From contig NZ_JACIAY010000006.1 of the NCBI RefSeq assembly GCF_014194975.1, forward strand, positions 62,001 through 126,000: a stretch of DNA of 64,000 nt, read 5' to 3'. Shown here piece after piece: positions 1 to 7,289 of this stretch; the first letter of the stretch is position 1; each line of letters starts with the position of its first letter. Source of the stretch: Sphingomonas sp. BK580 (lineage in GTDB: Bacteria > Pseudomonadota > Alphaproteobacteria > Sphingomonadales > Sphingomonadaceae). A program made the position numbers and the translations under genes. Below the pieces are notes generated by a model that saw only the letters and a program-made list of their open reading frames with translations, was not told where the DNA came from and ran no database searches.

Positions 1-146
1 ATCGCCGCGGCGTCGTGCGTCTTCGAGACCGCGATCAGCGTCACGTCGGCGGGGTCACGCGTCGCCGTGCGCGCCGCGCGCGCGATGCGGTCGCGCACCG
101 CAACGAGCCGCGCCTCGGCATCGCGGGAGAGGTCGTCCTGGATCAT
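1..146 (-). CDS. YggS family pyridoxal phosphate-binding protein (5' part, cut by the window edge)
   Basis: Only the first 48 or so residues are present; the gene continues to the left of the window. The translation starts MIQDDLSRDAEARL and reaches LIAVSKTHDAAA. The VSKT segment near residue 40 is the conserved strand carrying the PLP-binding lysine in YggS/PLPBP proteins, which bind pyridoxal phosphate and help vitamin B6 homeostasis without a known enzyme activity. The ATG at 144-146 is the natural start. It is divergent from the thiamine phosphate synthase-like gene, with only about 22 bases between the two starts, so their promoters must overlap. The family call rests on a short segment. 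Confidence 0.75.
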   Translation of the reverse strand, partial: MIQDDLSRDAEARLVAVRDRIARAARTATRDPADVTLIAVSKTHDAAA

Positions 147-168
147 GCCCCGCGCTATAGGTGCCGCG

Positions 169-693
169 ATGCGCGCCCGCCACCCCGACCGCTGGCTGAT
201 GACCGACGAGCGCCAGGGTGAGGCGTTGTGGCGCGCGCTCGGCCGGCTGCCGCGCGGCGGCGGGATCGTCTTCCGTCACCACGCGACACCCCCCGCCGAG
301 CGCGCGCGTCTGTTCGCGCGCGTAGCGGCGGTGGCCCGGCGCCGCGGCCTGATCCTGGTCCGCGCGGGCGCCACCCCGCTCCGCGGCGAGCGCGGCCGTC
401 ATGCGCGCCGCGGGCCCGGTCTGGTGACCTGGCCCGCACACTCGCGCCCGGAGGCGATCATGGCGGTGCGCGCGGGCGCGGCGCTGGTCTTCGTCTCGCC
501 CGTGTTCGCGACCCGCTCGCATCCCGGCGCGCGGGCGCTCGGTCCGCTGCGCGCCGCCGCGATCGCGCGCGGGCTGCCGCTCGGGGCGATCGCGCTCGGC
601 GGGGTGGACGAGCGCCGCTACCGCCACCGGCTGCGCGCGCTCGGTTTCGGCGGCTATGCCGCGATCGACGCGTGGGGCGCGGGCGACGGCTGA
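169..693 (+). CDS. thiamine phosphate synthase-like protein (TenI/ThiE fold), short form
   Basis: This 174-residue protein resembles ThiE, which joins the pyrimidine and thiazole halves of thiamine. The segment SPVFATRSHPG near residues 110-120 matches the ThiE motif that holds substrate phosphate. AIALGGV near 140-146 and the AAIDAW end fit the last strands of the TIM barrel. At 174 residues it is shorter than the usual 200-220, so some early strands are reduced. The longer frame beginning at 67 would run over the divergent YggS gene; the ATG at 169 begins a plausible first strand (WLMTDER). TenI-like paralogues that do not make thiamine phosphate exist, so the exact activity is uncertain. 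Confidence 0.7.
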   Translation: MRARHPDRWLMTDERQGEALWRALGRLPRGGGIVFRHHATPPAERARLFARVAAVARRRGLILVRAGATPLRGERGRHARRGPGLVTWPAHSRPEAIMAVRAGAALVFVSPVFATRSHPGARALGPLRAAAIARGLPLGAIALGGVDERRYRHRLRALGFGGYAAIDAWGAGDG

Positions 694-700
694 GCGCGCC

Positions 701-1393
701 TCAGCCGATATGCTCGGCGAAGAACGCGGCGGTGCGCTCGTCGGCCAGCTCGGCCGCGGCGTCCGAGCGGCGCTTCCCGAACTCAGTGGCGAACCCGTGA
801 TCCTCGCCGGCATAGTCATAGAGCGTGACGCGCGGGTGGTCGTCGAGCCCGTCGTGCATCGCCCGCTGCGTCGCCGCGTCGACGAAGCCGTCGGCGCCGG
901 CGACATGGAGCAGCAGCGGGCGCGCGATGGCGTGCTTCTCGCCGAGCAGCCCGTCGATCCCCACCGCGTAATAGCCCACGCTGGCGTCGACGTCGGTGCG
1001 CGCCGCGGTCATATAGGCCAGCCGTCCGCCGAGGCAGTAGCCGACCGCGCCCACCTTCTTGCCGCTCTCGACGCGCGCGTAGCGGATCGCCGCCTCGATA
1101 TCGCGCACGCCGCCGTCCTGATCGAACTGGCCCATCAGCGAGAGCGCGCGCTCCATCTCGGGCGCGGTATCGGGATCGAGCTCGATGCCCGGCGCGATCC
1201 GCCAGAACAGATCGGGCGCCACGGCGAGGTAGCCCGCCTCGGCCAGCGTGTCGCACTTGCGGCGGATGCCGGCGTTGATGCCGAAGATCTCCTGGATCAC
1301 GACGATCGCCCCGCGCGGGGTACCGGCGGGGTCGGCGCGATAGACGGGCATCTCACCGCCGTCGAGCGCGGTGATGGTAGCGAGGGCGGTCAT
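701..1393 (-). CDS. dienelactone hydrolase family protein
   Basis: A 230-residue cytosolic alpha/beta hydrolase of the dienelactone hydrolase family. The nucleophile elbow is GYCLGG with Cys120, and the family pattern supplies Asp168 and His199 (GEDHGF) as the rest of the triad. The QEIFG segment near residues 34-38 carries the glutamate that interacts with the cysteine in the resting enzyme. Length and full domain coverage match the family. These enzymes open lactones such as dienelactone in chloroaromatic breakdown, but most genomic homologues have no proven substrate and none of the neighbours is an aromatic-degradation gene. It converges with the thiamine phosphate synthase-like gene with a 7-base gap. 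Confidence 0.88.
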   Translation of the reverse strand: MTALATITALDGGEMPVYRADPAGTPRGAIVVIQEIFGINAGIRRKCDTLAEAGYLAVAPDLFWRIAPGIELDPDTAPEMERALSLMGQFDQDGGVRDIEAAIRYARVESGKKVGAVGYCLGGRLAYMTAARTDVDASVGYYAVGIDGLLGEKHAIARPLLLHVAGADGFVDAATQRAMHDGLDDHPRVTLYDYAGEDHGFATEFGKRRSDAAAELADERTAAFFAEHIG

Positions 1394-1509
1394 GGCGGCT
1401 CTCTCCTGGTACCCGCGCTGCTCCGCGGACGTTGCGGAGCATCGGCGATCACGGGCATAAGCCGGGCGACGCTATCGCGCCCGCCGGGCGCGCTCAAGGA
1501 GCCGCGGCG

Positions 1510-1743
1510 ATGAAGGTGACGATCGAGCTCGACTGCACACCCGAAGAGGCGCGCCGGATGATGGGCCTCCCCGACCTCACTCCCTTGCACGACCTCTATC
1601 TGTCGCGCCTGCGCGAGGCGTTCGACGGCCGCATCGCTCCCGAGACGGTCACGGCGATGATGCGGAGCTGGACGCCGATGGGGGACGCCGGAATGGAGGT
1701 GTGGCGGCAGCTCTTCGCGTCCAACGGTGGCAAGTCGGGCTGA
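1510..1743 (+). CDS. small conserved protein, DUF6489-like
   Basis: A 77-residue acidic protein starting MKVTIELDCTPEEARRMMGL. The ATG at 1510 has an AAGGAG ribosome binding site just upstream; the frame can be extended to 1432 but that part has no support. No membrane segment or signal peptide is seen. The sequence fits the small alphaproteobacterial family DUF6489, of unknown function, often found just upstream of mnmE. Its stop codon is directly followed by the GTG start of mnmE, so it is probably the first gene of that operon. The family number is from memory; the gene itself is well supported. Confidence 0.8.
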   Translation: MKVTIELDCTPEEARRMMGLPDLTPLHDLYLSRLREAFDGRIAPETVTAMMRSWTPMGDAGMEVWRQLFASNGGKSG

Positions 1744-3018
1744 GTGGGCGCGGACACGATCTACGCGCTGTCGAGCGGTGCGCCGCCCGCGGCGATCGCC
1801 GTGATGCGCGTCAGCGGCGATGGCGCGATCCCGGCGGCGGAGGCGCTGGCGGGCCCACTCCCCCTGCCCCGCCGCGCCGGCCTGCGGACGCTGCGCGACG
1901 GCGCGGGTGCGCCGCTGGATCGCGCCTTGGTGCTCGTGTTCCCCGGTCCGAACAGCGCGACGGGGGAGGATCTCGTCGAGCTGCATCTTCACGGCGGTCG
2001 CGCCGTGGTGGCCGCGGTCGCCGGTGCACTCGCCGCGTGTCCGGGCCTGCGACCGGCCGAGCCCGGAGAATTCACCCGACGCGCGCTGACGAACGGTCGG
2101 ATCGACCTCAGCCAGGCGGAAGGGTTGGCCGACCTGCTGGAGGCCGAGACCGAGACGCAGCGGCGCGCCGCCCTGGCAGCGAGCGAGGGCACGCTCGGCG
2201 ACACGCTGGCGCGGTGGCTGGACACGCTGAGCGATGCGGCCGCGCTGATCGAGGCGACGATCGACTATGACGGGGAAGCCGACGTCGTCTCCGGTGCGAG
2301 CGACGCGTGGCGTGGCACCGTCGCGCGCCTGCGCGAGGAGATCGACGTCCTTCTCGCGCAGCCCACGGTGGAGCGCCTACGCGACGGCCTGCTCGTTGTC
2401 CTCGCCGGGCCGCCCAATGCCGGCAAGTCGTCGCTGTTCAACGCGCTGCTCGGCCGTGAGGCGGCGATCGTGACACCGATCGCGGGCACGACCCGCGACG
2501 TGATCGAGGCTCAGGTCGTCCGCGGCGGGATCCCCTACCGGCTCTGCGACACCGCCGGGTTGGCAGAGGCGACGAACGATGTCGTCGAGCGGATCGGAGT
2601 GGAGCGCGCGCGCGCGCTCACCGAGCGAGCCGACGTGATCCTGTGGCTCGGCGCGCCAGACGAAGCGCCCGATCGATCGATCCGCGTCGGCGCCAAGGCG
2701 GACCTCGGTATGCACCCCGCCTCCGATATCTCGGTGTCGGTGCTGCGGCCGGACACGGTCACGCTCCTGTGGGAGCGGCTCGCGCGCATCGGTGCGGACG
2801 CGCTGACGCTTACCTCGCCGATGGCGCTTCGCCAGACGCAACGCGCTGCCCTCGCGGACATCCGCGAGCATCTCGATGATTCGTGCTCCGAGGAAGATCT
2901 GATCATCAGCGCCGAGCATTTGCGCGTTGCGCGGCGCGGGTTGGGAGGTCTAGTTGGTCGAGACGCGACCGAGGCGATGCTGGACGCCCTGTTCGGACGC
3001 TTCTGCCTCGGCAAGTGA
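1744..3018 (+). CDS. mnmE: tRNA uridine-5-carboxymethylaminomethyl(34) synthesis GTPase MnmE
   Basis: MnmE is the GTPase partner of MnmG in making cmnm5U at the wobble position of several tRNAs. The 424-residue protein has the N-terminal folate-binding domain (DTIYALSSG start), a helical domain, an inserted G domain and the C-terminal FCLGK motif whose cysteine is characteristic of the family. G1 is GPPNAGKSS near 222-230, the switch region has GTTRD near 248-252, and DTAG is at 269-272. The G4 motif reads AKAD near 317-320 instead of NKxD, losing the usual asparagine. It starts with GTG directly after the upstream stop and runs into mnmG, which starts within two bases of its stop. Confidence 0.97.
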   Translation: MGADTIYALSSGAPPAAIAVMRVSGDGAIPAAEALAGPLPLPRRAGLRTLRDGAGAPLDRALVLVFPGPNSATGEDLVELHLHGGRAVVAAVAGALAACPGLRPAEPGEFTRRALTNGRIDLSQAEGLADLLEAETETQRRAALAASEGTLGDTLARWLDTLSDAAALIEATIDYDGEADVVSGASDAWRGTVARLREEIDVLLAQPTVERLRDGLLVVLAGPPNAGKSSLFNALLGREAAIVTPIAGTTRDVIEAQVVRGGIPYRLCDTAGLAEATNDVVERIGVERARALTERADVILWLGAPDEAPDRSIRVGAKADLGMHPASDISVSVLRPDTVTLLWERLARIGADALTLTSPMALRQTQRAALADIREHLDDSCSEEDLIISAEHLRVARRGLGGLVGRDATEAMLDALFGRFCLGK

Positions 3019-3019
3019 G

Positions 3020-4738
3020 TTGTTCCACGTGAAACACTACGATGTTGTGGTGATCGGCGGCGGTCACGCCGGAACTGAGGCGGCTGCCGCGTCGGCTCGC
3101 CGCGGCGCCTCGGTCCTGCTCCTGACGCAGCGAGCCGACCTGATCGGAGCCATGTCCTGCAATCCCTCGATCGGAGGGGTTGGCAAGGGGCATCTCGTCC
3201 GCGAGATCGACGCGCTCGACGGGCTCATGGCAGTCGCGGCGGACGCGGCGTCGATCCATCGCCGGATGCTCAATCGCTCGAAAGGGCTCGCTGTCCAGGG
3301 ACCTCGCGTGCAGGCCGATCGACGGCGCTACCGCGACTCGATCCAGTCTCAGCTTCGAGAATATGCGTCGATCACGATCGTCGAAGATGAGGCGTTGGCG
3401 CTCGTCCTGAGCGGCGGTCGCGTCGCCGGGGTGCGAACCGACCGCGACACGTTCCTCACGTCCGCTGTAACGCTCGCCACAGGCACCTTCCTCGGTGGCC
3501 GGCTGTTCCGCGGTGCTGAGCGGCTCGACGGCGGTCGCATCGACGAGCGTCCGAGCCGGCACCTGAGTGAGCAACTGCGGTCACTTGCCCTCCCGATCGG
3601 GCGATTGAAGACGGGGACGCCTCCCCGGCTCGACGGCCGCACGATCGACTGGGCGCGGCTCGAGCGTCAGCCGTCGGACGAGGAGGCGTGGCGCATGTCG
3701 TTCCTTCTGCCCCCGACGGCGCCCCCACCCCAACTCGCTTGCGCGATCACGCGCACGGACGCGCGGGGACACGACATCATCCGCGCTGGCCTCGCCGAGT
3801 CTCCCCTGTTCGCCGGCGCGATCGAGGGCCACGGCCCGCGCTACTGCCCGTCGATCGAGGACAAAGTACACCGGTTCGGCGATCGCGATGGCCACCAGAT
3901 CTTCTTGGAGCCCGAGGGCCTCGACGATCACCTCGTCTACCCCAACGGCATCTCCACCTCATTGTCGCGCGAGACCCAGGATCGCCTGATCGGCAGCATA
4001 GCGGGGCTCGAGCGCGCGCGGATCGCCACCTATGGCTATGCGGTCGAGTATGATTTCCTCGATCCGCGCTCGCTCGACCATCGCCTTGCGCTACATGTCC
4101 TTCCCGGCCTGTTCTGCGCCGGGCAGATCAACGGTAGCACGGGTTACGAGGAAGCGGCTGCGCAGGGGCTGATCGCGGGTTGTAACGCCGCCGCCCATGC
4201 GCTTTCGCTCGACCCGTTCGTCTGCGATCGCGCGACCGGCTATATGGGAGTCATGGTGGACGACCTCGTGCTGCAGGGCGTCAGCGAGCCCTACCGGATG
4301 CTCACCGCTCGCGCGGAGTATCGGCTGGCGCTGCGGGCCGACAATGCCGAGACTCGTCTCACCGGCATGGGCGTGGCAGGCGGCATCGTACGGGACGATC
4401 GGCGCGTCTCCTTCGAGAAGCGGCAGGAGATGCGCGAGCGGGCGCGAGCGGGCGATCTGCGCGACGTCGACCTGGACGTTCGCCGCGAGGTGGAGGAGGA
4501 CGCGCGCTACGCACCGTATCTCGAGCGCCAGGCGCGAGAGGTGGCGCAGATGCGCGCCGATCGCGAAGTCGCCATTCCCCCGCTCGACGCACTGCCACGT
4601 ATCCCCGGCCTCTCGACCGAGATGATCGAGCGGCTCACCCTGGCACGTCCGACGACGCTCGACGAGGCATCGCGGGTACGCGGCGTCACACCCGCGGCGC
4701 TCTCCGCCTTGTGGCTGCACGCGCGGAAATCGACGTGA
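3020..4738 (+). CDS. mnmG: tRNA uridine-5-carboxymethylaminomethyl(34) synthesis enzyme MnmG
   Basis: MnmG is the FAD and NADH dependent partner of MnmE. The N-terminal Rossmann motif GGGHAG lies near residues 12-17, CNPSIGG follows, and the C-terminal RGVTPAAL element that contacts MnmE is present. The likely start is the TTG at 3020, which gives the family's usual beginning (M)FHVKHYDVVVIGGG; no ATG is available nearby. The protein is about 572 residues, shorter than the usual 615-630. The shortening lies between the SEPYRMLTARAEYRL region and the C-terminal helical part. The first six codons contain a parS site. The end overlaps rsmG by four bases. Confidence 0.97.
   Translation: MFHVKHYDVVVIGGGHAGTEAAAASARRGASVLLLTQRADLIGAMSCNPSIGGVGKGHLVREIDALDGLMAVAADAASIHRRMLNRSKGLAVQGPRVQADRRRYRDSIQSQLREYASITIVEDEALALVLSGGRVAGVRTDRDTFLTSAVTLATGTFLGGRLFRGAERLDGGRIDERPSRHLSEQLRSLALPIGRLKTGTPPRLDGRTIDWARLERQPSDEEAWRMSFLLPPTAPPPQLACAITRTDARGHDIIRAGLAESPLFAGAIEGHGPRYCPSIEDKVHRFGDRDGHQIFLEPEGLDDHLVYPNGISTSLSRETQDRLIGSIAGLERARIATYGYAVEYDFLDPRSLDHRLALHVLPGLFCAGQINGSTGYEEAAAQGLIAGCNAAAHALSLDPFVCDRATGYMGVMVDDLVLQGVSEPYRMLTARAEYRLALRADNAETRLTGMGVAGGIVRDDRRVSFEKRQEMRERARAGDLRDVDLDVRREVEEDARYAPYLERQAREVAQMRADREVAIPPLDALPRIPGLSTEMIERLTLARPTTLDEASRVRGVTPAALSALWLHARKST
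3021..3036. promoter_or_regulatory. parS centromere site 1, inside the first codons of mnmG
   Basis: The 16 bases TGTTCCACGTGAAACA match the bacterial parS consensus TGTTTCACGTGAAACA at 15 of 16 positions. It is a near-perfect palindrome centred on CACGTG. It encodes residues 1-6 of MnmG (start codon, F, H, V, K, H). ParB, encoded 3 kb downstream, should bind here and spread to mark the origin region for segregation. Binding is inferred from the consensus. Confidence 0.9.
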
Positions 4739-5343
4739 CGGAGGAAGAGGCACGTCTGTGGGTGGTCGAGCGTCACGGTAATGATGCGGCGGCGCGGTTG
4801 GATCGCCTCGGCGAGTTGGTGATCGCCGAGAATGAGCGGCAGAACCTGATCGCTCCCGCCACAGTCGAGCAGATCTGGTCGCGTCACCTGCTCGACTCCG
4901 CGCAGTTGCTCGACCTCGCGGGCCGCGGCGGCGAATGGCTCGACATCGGGACCGGCGCCGGTTTCCCCGGTATGGTGATCGCCGCGCTGAGCGACAGGCC
5001 GGTGACAATGGTCGAACCCCGCGCTCGCCGGGTGGACTTCCTCTCGGCGGCGGCGGCTGAGCTCGGCCTTCATAATGCCACGGTCGTGCGCGGACGGGTC
5101 GAGACGCTGCCACCGCGGCACTACGCCGTCATCTCCGCGCGCGCGGTCGCCTCCCTCGACGAACTGCTCAGGATGACGCGGCATCTTCGTGATCGCAGCA
5201 CTCGCCTGGTCCTGCCACGAGGTCGCGGCGGCGCCGCCGAGATTGATCTCGCCAGGGCGGGCTGGCAGGGTATGTTCCACGTGGAACACAGCGTCACCGA
5301 CCCTGCGTCACTCATCGTCATCGCCGACGGAGTATCTGCCTGA
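4735..5343 (+). CDS. rsmG: 16S rRNA (guanine(527)-N(7))-methyltransferase RsmG
   Basis: RsmG (GidB) methylates G527 of 16S rRNA with S-adenosylmethionine. The SAM-binding motif DIGTGAGFPG lies near residues 64-73, preceded by the family segment NLIAPATVEQIWSRHLLDS. The GTG at 4735 overlaps the mnmG stop (GTGA), a typical coupled start; an upstream GTG at 4711 would add eight residues. The protein is about 202 residues, normal for the family. Near its C-terminus the segment MFHVEH is encoded by a perfect parS palindrome. Its stop overlaps the parA start by one base. Resistance to streptomycin through loss of this gene is known in other bacteria. Confidence 0.95.
   Translation: MTEEEARLWVVERHGNDAAARLDRLGELVIAENERQNLIAPATVEQIWSRHLLDSAQLLDLAGRGGEWLDIGTGAGFPGMVIAALSDRPVTMVEPRARRVDFLSAAAAELGLHNATVVRGRVETLPPRHYAVISARAVASLDELLRMTRHLRDRSTRLVLPRGRGGAAEIDLARAGWQGMFHVEHSVTDPASLIVIADGVSA
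5273..5288. promoter_or_regulatory. parS centromere site 2, inside the 3' end of rsmG
   Basis: TGTTCCACGTGGAACA is a perfect 16-base palindrome matching the parS family, with 14 of 16 positions identical to TGTTTCACGTGAAACA and the changes symmetric. It sits about 55 bases before parA and encodes FHVEH in RsmG. It is likely a ParB loading site, and by position could also influence parAB expression. Confidence 0.9.
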
Positions 5344-6125
5344 TGTTCTGCATCGCTATCGCCAATCAGAAGGGCGGGGTCGGCAAGACCACCAGCGCGA
5401 TCAACGTGGCGACCGCCCTTGCCGCTTCCGGCCATCGCGTATTGCTGATCGACCTCGACCCGCAGGGTAATGCATCCACCGGTCTAGGCATCGCACAGGC
5501 GCAGCGTGAGCGGTCGACCTATGACGTGCTGCTGGATGACGCCGGCCTCGCCGAGGCTGCCGTGCCGAGCGGTATCCCGCAGCTCGACGTCATCCCGGCG
5601 ACGGTCGATCTCTCCGGCGCCGAGATCGAGCTGGTCGAGTCGAGCGACCGTACTCACCGACTGCGCCGCGCGATCGATCGGGCGGAACGCGCGTGGGACG
5701 TGGTGCTGATCGACTGCCCGCCCTCGCTCGGCCTGCTCACCATCAACGCCATGGTTGCCGCCGATGCGCTGCTCGTCCCGCTCCAGTGCGAGTTCTTCGC
5801 GCTCGAGGGACTCAGTCAACTCCTCAACACGGTCGAGCGGATCCGGTCACGCTTCAATCCGTCACTCTCCATCCTAGGCGTGGCGCTGACCATGTATGAT
5901 CGCCGCAACCGGCTTACCGAGCAGGTCTCGGCCGACGTGCGCGCGGTGCTCGGCAAGGTCGTGTTCGAGACGGTGATCCCGCGCAACGTGCGCCTCTCCG
6001 AGGCGCCGAGCCATGGACTGCCGGCGCTGATCTACGATCACCGCTGCAGTGGATCCGAGGCTTATATGGCGCTGGCGCGCGAGCTGATCCAGCGTCTGCC
6101 GCGAGAGGAGAATGTTGCAGCATGA
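5343..6125 (+). CDS. parA: chromosome partitioning ATPase ParA
   Basis: ParA binds DNA non-specifically in its ATP form and is released by ParB, which drives movement of the replicated origin region. The 260-residue protein has the deviant Walker A motif KGGVGKTT at 10-17, the DLDPQGNAST segment of the ParA/Soj group, and the LIDCPPSLG Walker B region. It lacks the N-terminal helix-turn-helix of plasmid ParA type Ia proteins, so it is of the chromosomal Soj type. The start overlaps the rsmG stop by one base and the end overlaps parB by four bases (ATGA), so all are in one operon. Confidence 0.97.
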   Translation: MFCIAIANQKGGVGKTTSAINVATALAASGHRVLLIDLDPQGNASTGLGIAQAQRERSTYDVLLDDAGLAEAAVPSGIPQLDVIPATVDLSGAEIELVESSDRTHRLRRAIDRAERAWDVVLIDCPPSLGLLTINAMVAADALLVPLQCEFFALEGLSQLLNTVERIRSRFNPSLSILGVALTMYDRRNRLTEQVSADVRAVLGKVVFETVIPRNVRLSEAPSHGLPALIYDHRCSGSEAYMALARELIQRLPREENVAA

Positions 6126-7042
6126 GCGATGCAGGAGCGCGGCGCGCGCGGGGTGGCCTCGGGCGCGGGCTGAACGCCCTACTCGGAGACGCCGCGCAGG
6201 ACGAGCGCGACGCCGGCGAGGCGCCGGCGCGCGGTGCGGTGCGGATGATCCCGGTCTCGGCGATCGCGCCCCATCCGGAGCAGCCGCGACGCCATTTCGA
6301 CGAGGCCGCGCTGGACGAGCTCGCCGCCTCCATCGCCGAGCGTGGGGTGATCCAGCCGATCATCGTCCGTCCGCACGGCCATGACTATCAGATCGTGGCG
6401 GGCGAGCGGCGCTGGCGCGCGGCGCAGCGCGCTCGGCTCCACGAGGTGCCCGTCGTCGTCCGCGAGTATAGCGACAGCGAGACGCTGCAGATCGCGCTGC
6501 TCGAGAACATCCAGCGGCAGGATCTCAACGCGATCGAGGAAGCGCGCGCCTATCAGCGGCTGATCGACGAGTTCGGCCATACGCAGGACGCGCTCGCGCG
6601 GGCCGTGCACAAGTCGCGGAGCCACGTCGCCAATCTGCTCCGACTGCTCGACCTGCCCGACGAGGTGCAGTCGCGCGTGGTCAGCGGTACGCTGACCATG
6701 GGTCACGCGCGGGCGATGGTGGGTGCCGACGATCCGGTCGCGCTCGCCGATCAGGTGGTCACCCAGGGTCTGTCGGTGCGCCAGACCGAGAAGCTCGCGA
6801 GCAGCGACAAGCGCGGTGCCGGCGCGACGCCGCGCGGCGGCGGCGGTGGTGCGCGCGCGATCGCTCCGGCGGGCGGAGGCAGCGCCGACATCGCCGCCTT
6901 GGAGAACCAGCTCGCCGACCTCCTCGGCCTCAACGTCCACATCGCCTTCAACGAGGATGGACGCGGCTCGATCACGCTCGACTACAGCTCGCTCGAGCAG
7001 CTCGACATGGTCTGCCAGCGGCTGAGCGGTGAGCGGATCTGA
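6122..7042 (+). CDS. parB: chromosome partitioning protein ParB
   Basis: ParB is a CTP-dependent DNA clamp that loads at parS and spreads along DNA. In order the 306-residue protein has the N-terminal ParA-stimulating patch GLGRGLNALLGD (12-23), the ParB/Srx CTPase domain with GERRWRAA (94-101) and ENIQRQDLNAIEEA (128-141), a helix-turn-helix that reads parS (about 152-175), a glycine-rich linker (near 235-260) and the C-terminal dimerisation domain. Matching parS sites lie upstream in mnmG and rsmG. Translation is coupled to parA through an ATGA overlap. Confidence 0.97.
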   Translation: MSDAGARRARGGLGRGLNALLGDAAQDERDAGEAPARGAVRMIPVSAIAPHPEQPRRHFDEAALDELAASIAERGVIQPIIVRPHGHDYQIVAGERRWRAAQRARLHEVPVVVREYSDSETLQIALLENIQRQDLNAIEEARAYQRLIDEFGHTQDALARAVHKSRSHVANLLRLLDLPDEVQSRVVSGTLTMGHARAMVGADDPVALADQVVTQGLSVRQTEKLASSDKRGAGATPRGGGGGARAIAPAGGGSADIAALENQLADLLGLNVHIAFNEDGRGSITLDYSSLEQLDMVCQRLSGERI

Positions 7043-7124
7043 CACTCCACGGCCGCGCGGGACGGCCAGGATTCGTGCCCGCGCGGGCGCGACGTCGTGT
7101 CAGGCCCGCGGCTGCCCCAGGCCG

Positions 7125-7151
7125 CGCGTGAGAGAATCGATCGCTCACGCG
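7125..7151. terminator. possible stem-loop terminator between convergent parB and holA
   Basis: CGCGTGAG and CTCACGCG form a perfect 8-base-pair stem around an 11-base loop, about 80 bases after the parB stop and 140 bases after the holA stop. There is no T-run on either side, so a role in ending transcription is only likely by position. The rest of 7043-7289 shows no gene. Confidence 0.35.
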
Positions 7152-7289
7152 GCGGCGAGGTGACGCCGAGTGGCCCACCACCAGCACAGCTAGCGCTCGC
7201 TGCCGGGTGGCGGCGCGATGGCCTCCTGCTCGCGCTACCGAGACCGCCTCACGACGCCTCCCGCGATCCCGAGCGCGGGCTTCAGTCCG

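Noticed and set aside
7043..7289. A gene in the parB-holA gap
   Set aside because: Short frames exist but none has a ribosome binding site or protein-like composition; only a stem-loop is supported.
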